A stretch of 64,000 nt of DNA from Enterococcus larvae (GTDB taxonomy: Bacteria; Bacillota; Bacilli; Lactobacillales; Enterococcaceae): assembly GCF_017830045.1 (NCBI RefSeq), contig NZ_JAEDXU010000012.1, positions 50,968 through 114,967 on the forward strand, written 5' to 3'. Below the pieces are notes generated by a model that was not told the origin of the DNA, searched no databases, and worked only from the letters and a program-made list of their open reading frames with translations. Positions 55,775 to 64,000 of the stretch are shown here, piece by piece; the first letter of the stretch is position 1; each line of letters starts with the position of its first letter. A program made the translations under genes and the position numbers.

Positions 55775-55803
55775 TTGACTAAAATAAAATTTTGCTTTAA
55801 TAT
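55775..55803 (+). promoter_or_regulatory. Outward-facing promoter candidate inside the recombinase segment
   Basis: TTGACT, exactly 17 bp, TAATAT on the plus strand, about 40 bp before IR-B and pointing out through it to the right. After inversion it would point through IR-A to the winged-helix regulator of the WxL operon. Confidence 0.6.
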
Positions 55804-55844
55804 TTTTAATGAACAACACATAAACAGCTGAATTTGATAGAAAT

Positions 55845-55870
55845 TTCTGGATTGTCGTACAATTCAGAAA
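55845..55870 (-). repeat. Recombinase-site-like inverted repeat, right copy (IR-B)
   Basis: TTCTGGATT, spacer GTCGTAC, AATTCAGAA: the reverse complement of IR-A with a single mismatch. Only the spacer and one arm base break its own symmetry. Confidence 0.75.
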
Positions 55871-56439
55871 TTTTTTTTATTTATATTGTTATCAGCTCTG
55901 CTTATTGTAACAACTCAGTTTCTTTTATCCATACCAATAAACTCTTCTCAAAAAGTAATTTTTGACCTAAACCGTTTTCATATTTATAATTTTAAGAATA
56001 TGTACTATTACATTCCTCGAACATACTGTAAATTATTGAACTACGGATTCCAGTATAGTACCATCACTAGCTTTTAGCCACAACTTGACGAAACTGTACT
56101 TAGCAGAAACAAATAATTTTTTTATAAAGATACTACCTGTAAAAAATGACAGGCAGCTATTCAAAAAACTTATAAGAAAATAGTTAATTCGAGATTTGTC
56201 CTCCTCCTCCTTCCAGTGCTCTATTTGATCCAAGAATCTAATAAGTCACTAATTGATCGTCATGTTTTTACATGTATTATTAATGACAATAGCCACACCC
56301 ATGTTCTTATTTCTAAAGTATTTAACAAATCAGATTTCTATGTGGAAGATACCATTCAGACAAACACAACCTATTTGAGCTTCCTGCTTTGTGTTTTTTA
56401 GAATTCTCCTTATACTTGAGTCGTCAGGAGGGAATCGCT
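55871..56439 (+). other. Gene-free region between the recombinase segment and the Mga-like gene
   Basis: 570 bp, AT-rich, with no convincing coding frame. Short frames here lack ribosome sites. It would form a long leader for any transcript starting at 55775-55803 in the present orientation. Confidence 0.5.
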
Positions 56440-58002
56440 ATGGACGATTTATGGGAAATACTAGATACCGTTATAATTAGAAAGCTTATTCTTTTAGAAC
56501 AAATTAAGGATGCCCGTGATTATATCTCAGTTCAGACGCTTGCAGATAAAAATCATTGGGAGCGTAGAACTGTACTGGGATATGTTGATTCACTATTAGA
56601 AGATTCCTGTTCCTATGATCATCCTGAGCTAACCTTTGTAAAAAAAGAAAACATGATTCGGATCACCTATACGGATTATAAAGATTTTCGTTCCCTCTAT
56701 CTATATATTCTTGAAAATAGCTTACCCGTTCAAATACTTGAGCGTTTGCTTTTAGGAGAGAGTGTCTCACTTAATGATTGCTTGAATAAATATTTCATTA
56801 GCGAGTCTACATTCAAACGACGACTGAAGCCATTGAAATCATTTCTCTTAAAATATGACTTGGAGCTTTCCAGACAAGCTGGTATATTTACTCTTGTTGG
56901 TCGGGAGCATCGAATCAGGATGTTTGCTTACAATTTTTTTTGGAAGCTGTATAGAGGGCGAAAATGGCCATTTCCAACAATTGATGAGAAGAAAGTCACC
57001 GCAGTCTCTAATTACCTTCTTGAAGAATTTTCCTACGCTTGGAATGAGACCAATGAACATCAAATACGCTATGTTTTAGCGGTCAATCTTACACGCTATC
57101 GTAAGGGTCTTAAGATTGAATTTACTGAGGAACAGCTTCACATGTATTTCACACAGGACTATCTAGATGAACCTAAGCCTTGGTTACACGTCTACCAGCT
57201 TCCAGAAGAAGAGGTTATGTTCTTCTTCTTACTGGCTCAAACGCAAGAGAAGTTCCTTTCCATATCAATCTTTAAAGAGCCTGTCTTGACGTTTCACAAG
57301 GAGACACGTTCTGACATCTATGAAGCAACAGAGATGTTTTTCAATTATTTCTCAGAAATGATTTTTCCTCTTTCTGAGAAAAATAAGGAAGATTTCTATG
57401 TTTATATATTTGCTGATCATTTTTTCTGTGCCATGTTCAATCATTTTCCTGTAGGAATGAGCGGTTTTGCAAGCAGTTGGGTTATCGAAGAGCGATTTCC
57501 TATACTGACAGAAAAATTGGATAGGTTAATAAATAGAATGAAGCTGGAAACTGATTTTCCACTTTTACAAAATAGAAATTTCCTATTGCCAAGATATGCT
57601 TTGTTTTTCTCATTGCTTACTGACATCAGTTCTTTTGAAGAACCGATCACTATATATTTTGATACAGGTTATCCAGAGCTCCTTGAAGGACGATTAGTAG
57701 ATAGCGTCTATGATTATTTCCATAACGACTTCAATCTAGTTGTTAAGCGCTCTACTGCAAAAGATTCGGAACATCATGCTGATCTGATTCTAACAACAAG
57801 CCTTGTCCCAATGGAAAATATTCATGCTGATTATACAATTTACCTTCTAGATATTTTGCGATCTGAGGATATTGAAAGAATTGAACATGTTCTTCAAGAA
57901 ATACGTGAAAACAGAGCCGCAGAGAGTAATACAAACAGGCGAATAATACCATGGTCTGGCATATTGGATTCTAATCTGCTTAGACCTACTGGCAGCTCTT
58001 GA
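56440..58002 (+). CDS. Mga-like helix-turn-helix regulator
   Basis: 520 residues of the Mga/AtxA-like family: N-terminal HTH (about 5-65, ISVQTLADKNHWERRTVLGY), a second HTH near 105-140 (NKYFISESTFKRRLKPLKSF), central PRD-like helical part and an EIIB-like C-terminal portion. ATG at 56440 follows CAGGAGGGAATCGCT; the longer frame from 56389 has no site. It is divergent from the recombinase and located between two blocks of surface-protein genes, which fits control of the LRR and/or WxL genes. A different paralogue lies at 142-1620. Confidence 0.8.
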   Translation: MDDLWEILDTVIIRKLILLEQIKDARDYISVQTLADKNHWERRTVLGYVDSLLEDSCSYDHPELTFVKKENMIRITYTDYKDFRSLYLYILENSLPVQILERLLLGESVSLNDCLNKYFISESTFKRRLKPLKSFLLKYDLELSRQAGIFTLVGREHRIRMFAYNFFWKLYRGRKWPFPTIDEKKVTAVSNYLLEEFSYAWNETNEHQIRYVLAVNLTRYRKGLKIEFTEEQLHMYFTQDYLDEPKPWLHVYQLPEEEVMFFFLLAQTQEKFLSISIFKEPVLTFHKETRSDIYEATEMFFNYFSEMIFPLSEKNKEDFYVYIFADHFFCAMFNHFPVGMSGFASSWVIEERFPILTEKLDRLINRMKLETDFPLLQNRNFLLPRYALFFSLLTDISSFEEPITIYFDTGYPELLEGRLVDSVYDYFHNDFNLVVKRSTAKDSEHHADLILTTSLVPMENIHADYTIYLLDILRSEDIERIEHVLQEIRENRAAESNTNRRIIPWSGILDSNLLRPTGSS

Positions 58003-58180
58003 ACCTACAAAAAAAGTACTTCAACCTAAGGATGCATCGAAGATTGAAGCCATTTTGGAATTATTGGATGGCTTTTCTAAAGTATTATAGCTTTGTTGTA
58101 ATCAACAAGCTTCTCACCTCTGTTATATGCCTATTACTTTTCTCCTCCTTATTCCTAACTTCGATACTAGAATTACAAAG

Positions 58181-58223
58181 AACTCCCAGAATAAGATATC
58201 TGTCTTATTCTGGGAGTTTTTTG
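58181..58223. terminator. Convergent terminator
   Basis: AACTCCCAGAATAAGA with its complement, short loop, then TTTTTTG. Serves the Mga-like gene and, in reverse, the LRR gene. Confidence 0.9.
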
Positions 58224-58304
58224 TTTTTAAAGTTTAAAGGAGTTAGATATTTTAGAAATTATCTTACAGTACTCATTTCAATCTGTTGAGAAACAATCAT
58301 TTCT

Positions 58305-59123
58305 TTAATACCACACCAACGGAATCTCATATCTTATCTCATGGGTGATTTCTTCATTATCTGTCTTTCCTAAATGAATCATGATACTTTCTGCTTCTTC
58401 CGCAATTTCACTGACTGTGATCACCTTCTCATCTTCACTGATCAGAATGTGTTCAGCTTCGCTTAAAGAATATATTTGCAGTTCCAGATCATCAAATTGT
58501 TTCGAGTAAGTAATCGGGTTAGCAAAGGTCAATTCTTTTGTCTTTCGAGAAACCAAATGCTTCACTGTAGCGACTTCATCAACATTTTCAAAGCGAATCA
58601 TCTTAAGCTGTTCCAAGTCATTCAACGGAGACAGGTCAAGCACAGCTTTGCTGAAAGACAGTTGCTTCAGCTTTTTCATATTCGACATAAAACGAATATC
58701 TGTAAATTCACTTTCTCCAGGGTCCTTCCCCTCTATTGCATAATAGAATTGTTCCAACTCTGTTAAATCTGATAGAGAACGAAAATCCTTTACGTTAGAT
58801 GCATAGAAAATGTGCAGTTGTTTTACATTCACTGCATACTGTAAACCGCTGATATTCGCACTTTTTGGATCTTCGGGACCAGTAAGTTCAAGTCTCTCCA
58901 GGCTTTCCATCTGACCTGCGGTTGGTAGTTCGTTTTTCACTATTCCGCCATATTGTTCTATTTGATTGATAACAGCTCCTCTAAAGCCATAATCAGATAG
59001 ATAAATCTTCTCCTCTTCCTGTTCCTCAGCAAATGCGGTTAAGTCGCTACTGAGAGTCAGATTATACAAAAAACCAATGACCGCTAACATACCTAAAATT
59101 TTTTTAACTTTCATTCTCTTCAC
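58305..59123 (-). CDS. Secreted leucine-rich-repeat protein
   Basis: 272 residues: signal peptide (about 1-32, cleaved near AFA), then leucine-rich repeats resembling internalin-type units (SLERLELTGPED, VKQLHIFYASNVKDFRSLSDL, LKQLSFSKAVLDLSPLNDL) and a short C-terminal beta region. There is no sortase motif, WxL motif or TM anchor, so it is secreted or held by a partner. It follows the BspA-like gene by 72 bp on the same strand, a probable two-gene operon. Ligand unknown. Confidence 0.8.
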   Translation of the reverse strand: MKRMKVKKILGMLAVIGFLYNLTLSSDLTAFAEEQEEEKIYLSDYGFRGAVINQIEQYGGIVKNELPTAGQMESLERLELTGPEDPKSANISGLQYAVNVKQLHIFYASNVKDFRSLSDLTELEQFYYAIEGKDPGESEFTDIRFMSNMKKLKQLSFSKAVLDLSPLNDLEQLKMIRFENVDEVATVKHLVSRKTKELTFANPITYSKQFDDLELQIYSLSEAEHILISEDEKVITVSEIAEEAESIMIHLGKTDNEEITHEIRYEIPLVWY

Positions 59124-59195
59124 TCCTATTTATATGGTTATTTTCTACCATACATTGTTTATCTATGTTCTGTATTTTAACAGAACATAGCATCT

Positions 59196-60854
59196 TTATT
59201 GCTCTGCTACTTCTCTAACGTACGTGCCTGGCTGACTGCCATCATATCCTAACATGAAGCTTTCACTAGAATCAAAAATAATTGATGGGTTTTCTTTTCC
59301 ATTAGGGCCGATCCATCTGCCGGTAAATGCTTCCGGGTAATCAACTAATGGCATGATGCCAACTTCCTTACCCAATGTGATCTTATTACCAAGAGTAATA
59401 CTCTTTAGTCCCTCGACAAAAAGCATACCATGCTTTTCAGTCACATTTTTAGTATCAAAGCTGCTTATATCTATTGATTCCAATAATGCATCGCCACCAC
59501 TAGTATGAACAGTATGAAACATATAGTTCATGTTTGTTACATTACTTGTATCAAAGCTGCGCAAATCTAGACTTTTAAGCTTTCTGCTTCCATAAAACAT
59601 GCTGTTCATGTCAGTTACATTGCTTGTATTAAAAGAATCTAAGTTCAATTCTTTCAAGTTCTCCAGACTCGCAAACATCCCTGCCATATTTTGAACATGG
59701 CTTGTATCCAGTTGCTCCAAACCGACAATGGCTTCTAAAGAAAACAATCCAGCAAATAGATGTGAAGAATCAACTGCAGCAACTACTGGCTGTGTAAAGA
59801 CGAGTTTCTCAATATAATCAGTTACACGAGAATCATTTTGAATCCTAGAGATTCCTCCTCCCCAACTTTCGGTATTAGGGAACTCTCCACCGCCGAATGT
59901 AATCGTCTGCGTTGTTTCATCCCAAGTCCAATCAACTGTGCCATATTGTCCTCCATACAGATTCATTTGGAAACGGCTTAACTCTTCATTGCTTTCATTG
60001 AGCACAGCAACAACAACATTATCCTTCACACTAGTGATATTTCTTTCTGAATTTAAAGTAAAAGTCCCATCAGCATTCACAGTGCTCTTGCCATAGCGTT
60101 TGCGATTTACATATAGCTGAACTGTCTTCGCTTTTGAATGAGCCTTACCGGAAAGTGATCCTGAAATGATGTTGTCTTCTTCAAAATGAAACGGATCAAA
60201 TTTTACTTGTAATTCCAGTGTATTGACTGGAACAGTGATTCTGGCAATTTCCTTTCCACTATTTGATCCAACGATTTCCACAAAATCCTCTGTTTCAATA
60301 ATCTCTCCGGATTCAACAGGTAATACAAACGTATCATCCCTGTTGACATTGACTGACCGAATCAGCTCATCATTGATCATTAAGCTGACGACACTCATTT
60401 GATTCCCTGCAATACCACGTATTTCCTCATCGAATAATGTATAGTCATCCGCAGTTAGATTCACTTCACTCTGTTCAATAGAAACTAATTGACGATCAAG
60501 CTCATTGTTTTTTCTATCTAAGCCGGCAATCTCTACTTTATCCTCGATATTAGTGATCACATCACCAGCTTCTACTTCAAAAGTGCCATCTGAATATACA
60601 TACCCATTTCGGATATTTTGATCATTGACATACAGTACAACCTTTTTCACCGAAGTGTCTAAAAATCCTGTCACATAATCATCAATTCCTAAGCGAAATG
60701 AATCTGGTGTAACCAAAGTAGCTTGCTGCACGAGTAAACTGGCAGGTGCCTGTATCTCAGTACTTTCTTCCCCATTCACATGCATAGGCTGAATAAACAA
60801 GCTATTCGCCAATAATATGCTTGCACACATGACCCCAAAACTTTTTTTCATCAT
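59196..60854 (-). CDS. BspA-like (DUF285) surface protein with Ig-like repeats
   Basis: 552 residues: signal peptide (1-28); three bacterial Ig-like repeats of about 80 residues (segments DSFRLGIDDYVTGFLDTSVK, ADDYTLFDEEIRGIAG, EEDNIISGSLSGKAHSKAK); then the DUF285 repeat region with the hallmark FDTSNVTNMNYMF and FNTSNVTDMNSMF. The family is exported and often adhesive. No LPXTG, WxL or TM anchor at the C-terminus, so attachment is unclear. First gene of the pair with the LRR protein. Confidence 0.87.
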   Translation of the reverse strand: MMKKSFGVMCASILLANSLFIQPMHVNGEESTEIQAPASLLVQQATLVTPDSFRLGIDDYVTGFLDTSVKKVVLYVNDQNIRNGYVYSDGTFEVEAGDVITNIEDKVEIAGLDRKNNELDRQLVSIEQSEVNLTADDYTLFDEEIRGIAGNQMSVVSLMINDELIRSVNVNRDDTFVLPVESGEIIETEDFVEIVGSNSGKEIARITVPVNTLELQVKFDPFHFEEDNIISGSLSGKAHSKAKTVQLYVNRKRYGKSTVNADGTFTLNSERNITSVKDNVVVAVLNESNEELSRFQMNLYGGQYGTVDWTWDETTQTITFGGGEFPNTESWGGGISRIQNDSRVTDYIEKLVFTQPVVAAVDSSHLFAGLFSLEAIVGLEQLDTSHVQNMAGMFASLENLKELNLDSFNTSNVTDMNSMFYGSRKLKSLDLRSFDTSNVTNMNYMFHTVHTSGGDALLESIDISSFDTKNVTEKHGMLFVEGLKSITLGNKITLGKEVGIMPLVDYPEAFTGRWIGPNGKENPSIIFDSSESFMLGYDGSQPGTYVREVAEQ

Positions 60855-61545
60855 TTTTTATCTACTCCGTTTCCTTAAGATAGTTTTATAGTAGCATATA
60901 GAACCACCTTTGAGGATGGTAAACAGGATTATTTGTAATATTTACAAAACGTAATTGAATTAAATAATAAAACTTATTACTAATTATTTATTTATCTCAT
61001 TTTTTTCGAATCCGCGGGAACGATAACTTTATTCACAACAAAAAAACCACTCTCAGAGTGGTTTTCAGGACATAAAAATATCTATGCAATAAACTTATCC
61101 CATAAATTGAGCATAGCCCACAATAGGATAAAACTCTTACTTCAATTTATAAGGACAGGCATTAGGGTGACTTGCCCTCACAGTATGATTAATAACTTTA
61201 AAGCCATTTTATAGGCTACAGCTTACCTTTTCAACATATATTTTTTGAATAAATATGAATGAATAACAAAATATACTTTGATTTATCAAGAATATTTCAG
61301 CTGCTTTAACAAGGTTCAAAAGCCTACAAATATTCATGACAAAATACAAATAGAAGCACAGCTACAATTCATAATGTAGACATGCTTCTATTTGTATAGC
61401 CTCTGCTGCCGTTCGCTCTTCTTCAAAATCAGCAGTTATTTTCCCGCTTCAGCTTTTCCTGTACTAAGATAAGATAAAGCATATATTGCATGTACATCAT
61501 CGACTTCTCCAGATTTGCTCAACGGTTAATCCTATCCATCAATGT
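60855..61545. other. Gene-free region with two hairpins and a short coding remnant
   Basis: 690 bp. A hairpin AAAACCACTC/GAGTGGTTTT lies at 61043-61065. A long one (ATACAAATAGAAGCA and its complement, inner stem CTACA/TGTAG) lies at 61344-61397. On the minus strand 61436-61522 reads a 28-codon frame from TTG (GEVDDVHAIYALSYLSTGKA), protein-like in composition but without a ribosome site, perhaps a decayed gene end. Nothing else was recognised. Confidence 0.45.
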
Positions 61546-61890
61546 TCATTTATTGTTTAATACAGCTTCTAGTTTCTTTTTCCAAGATTCAATAGCGTCA
61601 AATTGTGTCACAAATTCAAAATCTGATATATTGCAGTGCACGCTGTAATGAGTATCAAAAAGACGAACCATGATGGACCCACGAACTTTTTCTTCAAGCG
61701 CATCGCCCTGTAGATTCTTACAATAGAATACCCAGCTTGTGGAAACAGCTTGTTGCGCTTCAGACATCCTTTTATCGTTTTCAATGATTTGCAGCATCTC
61801 TTTTATTAAATCAGGTTGATCAAATTGTTCATAATAGCCATACCAAATCGTACGATAGTCATTATATGTTTCATCAAATAATTGATTCAT
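61546..61890 (-). CDS. Hypothetical 114-residue protein
   Basis: Soluble, acidic at the start and basic at the end, helical (MNQLFDETYNDYRTIWYGYY; WKKKLEAVLNNK). Tyr/Trp-rich N-terminus. Ribosome site GGGGGAGTGGAAA. No family recognised. It lies between the hairpin region and the AhpD-like gene; no operon link is certain (101 bp gap). Confidence 0.6.
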   Translation of the reverse strand: MNQLFDETYNDYRTIWYGYYEQFDQPDLIKEMLQIIENDKRMSEAQQAVSTSWVFYCKNLQGDALEEKVRGSIMVRLFDTHYSVHCNISDFEFVTQFDAIESWKKKLEAVLNNK

Positions 61891-61991
61891 TTTCCACTCC
61901 CCCGTTTCAATGAGAAAAACAAAGAGAACACCCTATGAAATAATCTGTGTGATTCCATAAAAGCTTTCTCTTTTTAGTATAAGTTGATTCT

Positions 61992-62432
61992 TTACTCAGC
62001 TGTTGCTCTATTCCCCATGGAAATAGAAATTCTATTCCACGTATTGATTTGAGCAATAGCCAAGATCAGATCTACATACTCCTTCTCACTAAAGTGCTCC
62101 CTTACCTTTTGATACAGAGCATCCGGCACGCCTTGATCAGAAATTCTGGTTACATACTCAGCCAGCTCTAAAGCTGTGCCTTCCTTCTCCGTGAAATAAT
62201 CTGCTTCATCCCAAACAGACACGCAAGCTATTTTTTCAAAAGGTTCGCCAATCTTGATCAAATCTTTTGTATGCATGTTCACACAGTACGCACAACCATT
62301 GATCAAGGATACTCTCAGCTTGATATATTCTTTCAATGTTTTATCAAGCTCCGTTTTGTTCACATAATTTTCTACCTTCATAATCTGATTTAGTCCATCT
62401 GGTGCAACTGAATAATAATCTATCCTTGACAT
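61992..62432 (-). CDS. Carboxymuconolactone decarboxylase (AhpD-like) family protein
   Basis: 146 residues. The AhpD core with redox motif NGCAYCVNMHTKDLIKIGE (CxxC plus His) and a C-terminal SMGN...E pattern is typical of alkylhydroperoxidase-like proteins (YnjA/YneP type). It likely reduces peroxides or transfers thiol electrons in the cytosol. ATG at 62432 follows GGAAGGGAA; a GTG three codons upstream is an alternative. Single gene. The 398 bp to the next gene hold only a TATACT -10-like hexamer (62712-62717) and a small TTCAGG/CCTGAA stem. Confidence 0.85.
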   Translation of the reverse strand: MSRIDYYSVAPDGLNQIMKVENYVNKTELDKTLKEYIKLRVSLINGCAYCVNMHTKDLIKIGEPFEKIACVSVWDEADYFTEKEGTALELAEYVTRISDQGVPDALYQKVREHFSEKEYVDLILAIAQINTWNRISISMGNRATAE

Positions 62433-62839
62433 TTTTTTCACATTCCCTTCCGCTTATACAGAACTAACGTTCCCATTTATTTTACAGTAGTTTTCATACA
62501 AGTACAACAAAATAGCTTGCTAAATCTAAGCTGGATCAAAAAAGATAGGTCATATTCAACTAAATATTTTTCTTAATTCTCTATTCTATGAATAATTTCA
62601 ACATTGTGATACGCATCAACACCATATACCAGCATTTATTAAATCTTCAAAAAGTTGCTTAATATTTTTCTAAGCTGAGTACTATCGCCTTTTTTCTATT
62701 CTATTATTTGCTATACTCCTACTTAACACTTTCAGGGAAGTTTCCTGAAAAGAACTCATCAACTCGCTTTAAGAGAGACATTCAGATTTATAGAAAGAAT
62801 TCTCCAGCGGGTAAGACTTTATTAAGGAGGTCGTTCTCT

Positions 62840-63346
62840 ATGAGATCATCAACGATTCAAAAACTTGCTGTCACTCTTACGACAGTCTATCTTTTCTTCT
62901 TATTCTGGGCGATCATCTTCAAATTTCAATTTTCGCCAGCTTATCTTCCGAACCTTCAATATATCAACCTAATACCATTCGCTGAATCTTCCTTTCAAAC
63001 GGGAGATTTCAACACCCTTGAAGTTCTCGGGAATTTTATTATATTCATCCCATTCGGCATCTACCTCAATCTCTTGTCATCAAAGCTTCCCTATTGGAAA
63101 CAGATTCTCTTGATTGCCGCAAGCAGTTTATTTGTTGAAGTGCTGCAGTTTATCTTCTCCATTGGTGTTACAGATATCACAGATTTGATAACAAACACAC
63201 TCGGAGGGATCACCGGCATTCTTCTTTATCTTCTACTAAAGAAATATTTTGCCAATAAACTGACACTTCATAAGTACTTGACAACTACAGCGACTATCGG
63301 CACCATTTTAACACTGATTCTCACGAATATTATGCTAGTGGGGTAA
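62840..63346 (+). CDS. VanZ family membrane protein
   Basis: 168 residues with four to five hydrophobic segments and the VanZ-like pattern: YINLIPF near the first loop, NFIIFIPFGIYL, EVLQFIFSIGVTDITDLITNTLGGITG. The family includes teicoplanin-resistance VanZ but most members are chromosomal and unrelated to resistance. ATG at 62840 follows AAGGAGGTCGTTCTCT. It stands alone, without van genes nearby, and is followed by a terminator. Confidence 0.9.
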   Translation: MRSSTIQKLAVTLTTVYLFFLFWAIIFKFQFSPAYLPNLQYINLIPFAESSFQTGDFNTLEVLGNFIIFIPFGIYLNLLSSKLPYWKQILLIAASSLFVEVLQFIFSIGVTDITDLITNTLGGITGILLYLLLKKYFANKLTLHKYLTTTATIGTILTLILTNIMLVG

Positions 63347-63393
63347 GAAATTTTACTGCAAAGGTAATTTCATTTCATAGGATACAAAAAGAG

Positions 63394-63441
63394 AGTGGGA
63401 CATTAGTCAGATGAAAATCTGATCATTGTTCCACTTTTTTT
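63394..63441 (+). terminator. Terminator after the VanZ-family gene
   Basis: AGTGGGACA...TGTTCCACT with an inner CAGAT/ATCTG stem and a TTTTTTT tail. It resembles the terminator half of the long repeats at 1622 and 33759. Confidence 0.85.
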
Positions 63442-63449
63442 GATTTAAG

Positions 63450-64000
63450 GGTACACAAAAAGCACTCAGACCTATAAGATTAAAGTGACTAAACCAAATC
63501 AGAAAGGAAGCGAGTGCTTTATGTTTAAAAATTATACCATCAATCAAACGACTTTACCATTAGATATGGAACAATTTATTTCGGAGACGGATGTCGCTTT
63601 TGCCGTCAACGCCCTGGTTGAGTCCATTCCGCAGACGCTCTTTAATCAATTGGAACAACAACTAGGCCGCCCGGCCTATCACCCTAAGATGATGTTGAAA
63701 ATTATTCTATATGCGTATACACAACGTGTCTTTTCTGGTCGGAAAATGGAATTTCTGTTGGATGACAGCTACCGTATGCGTTGGTTAGCTAATCATGAGC
63801 AGGTAAGTTATCGAACCATCAATCGCTTCAGAAGTCAGGGGGCAACTGCTCATCTTTTAGCCGAAGCCTTTGTGTTGTTTCGTCGACAGCTGATTACGAA
63901 TCAAGTGATTGATAATGAAGCCATTTTCATTGATGGGACCAAAATAGAAGCGGATGCCAATAAGTTTAGCTTTGTTTGGCGCAAAGCAACGACTCGTTAT
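63450..64000 (+). mobile_element. IS1182-type insertion sequence, left part only
   Basis: The element continues past the window edge; its left boundary is between the terminator at 63441 and the inverted repeat at 63459. AAAGCACTC (63459-63467) and GAGTGCTTT (63512-63520) form an inverted repeat ending at the start codon, which could hide the translation start in transcripts read in from outside. Confidence 0.7.
63521..64000 (+). CDS. IS1182 family transposase, N-terminal part (cut by window end)
   Basis: 160 codons from ATG 63521, running off the window. The N-terminal domain (DUF772 type: PAYHPKMMLKIILYAYTQRV, SGRKMEFLLDDSYRMRWL, SYRTINRFR) is followed by the start of the DDE domain with FIDGTKIEADANKFSFVW, whose Asp is the first catalytic acid. 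The ribosome site AGAAAGGAAG is 11 bp upstream. Completeness cannot be judged. Confidence 0.92.
   Translation, partial: MFKNYTINQTTLPLDMEQFISETDVAFAVNALVESIPQTLFNQLEQQLGRPAYHPKMMLKIILYAYTQRVFSGRKMEFLLDDSYRMRWLANHEQVSYRTINRFRSQGATAHLLAEAFVLFRRQLITNQVIDNEAIFIDGTKIEADANKFSFVWRKATTRY

Larger units (their letters stand above)
54382..55870. mobile_element. Candidate invertible segment carrying its own tyrosine recombinase
   Basis: A 1.49-kb segment containing only one gene, a tyrosine recombinase, bounded by 26-bp inverted repeats (25/26 identical). Each end also has a TGACG doublet. Outward promoter candidates sit at both ends. There is no other cargo, no phage or conjugation gene and no visible direct target repeat. 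The repeats are inverted, as in site-specific inversion systems, and not direct as in integrated phages or ICEs. Inversion would exchange the sequences facing the WxL regulator (left) and the Mga-like gene (right). Confidence 0.6.

Noticed and set aside
62840..63346. Glycopeptide resistance by VanZ
   Set aside because: Lone VanZ-family gene with no vanHAX or vanRS; such genes are common on chromosomes without resistance.

Overview
This 64 kb window is chromosomal DNA of a low-GC Gram-positive lactic acid bacterium, most probably an Enterococcus. The sequence shows strong AGGAGG ribosome binding sites, an arcA-arcB-arcC-arcR-arcD cluster with argR, a WxL-protein surface locus, Mga-like regulators, cre sites and a LexA/DinR-type SOS box. 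Genus level is an inference; nothing here fixes the species. No rRNA, tRNA, CRISPR array or phage module was seen.

Left part (0-7.5 kb): an Mga-like regulator followed by a long hairpin-forming intergenic repeat, a HlyC/CorC-type membrane protein with an unusual duplicated leader, an AI-2E-family permease, a GNAT acetyltransferase, a complete IS200-like insertion and an HSL-type esterase. 7.8-22.8 kb is a pectin/hexuronate utilisation island. It holds an ABC sugar importer, a YesN/YesM-type two-component system, an intracellular GH28 galacturonidase, a LacI regulator, and uxaB-uxaA and uxaC with a TIM-barrel partner. Imported oligogalacturonides would be cut to galacturonate and converted through tagaturonate and altronate to 2-keto-3-deoxygluconate. 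A 13-bp operator-like motif is shared by the GH28/lacI intergenic region and the uxaB leader.

22.9-33.9 kb is mostly housekeeping: a DUF402 phosphatase, a DUF6179/DUF6323 pair, mutY, recX, rlmD, an SgrR-type regulator diverging from an MFS exporter, kptA and a GlsB-like protein. A second, inverted copy of the intergenic repeat closes this part. 34-40.4 kb is the arginine deiminase cluster, with a 26-codon leader ORF overlapping arcD. 41-43.6 kb holds a Fur-box monooxygenase and an SOS-box uvrX/YolD operon.

43.8-54.3 kb is a WxL surface-protein operon, transcribed leftward. It contains a 1600-residue WxL protein, a small sortase-type protein, two WxL proteins (one broken by a 7-bp tandem duplication), a DUF916/DUF3324 WxL-interacting protein, a two-TM basic protein, and a signal peptidase I homologue that lacks both catalytic residues. 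An atypical winged-helix regulator precedes it. Upstream of that regulator lies the most striking feature: a tyrosine recombinase gene bounded by near-identical 26-bp inverted repeats with core-site symmetry. Paired arm-like repeats lie inside it, and there are outward-facing promoter candidates at both ends. This looks like an invertible switch that could control the WxL operon, the neighbouring Mga-like gene, or both.

56.4-64 kb: a second Mga-like regulator, two secreted leucine-rich-repeat proteins (one BspA-like), small metabolic and hypothetical genes, a VanZ-family protein and the start of an IS1182-type transposase cut by the window edge.
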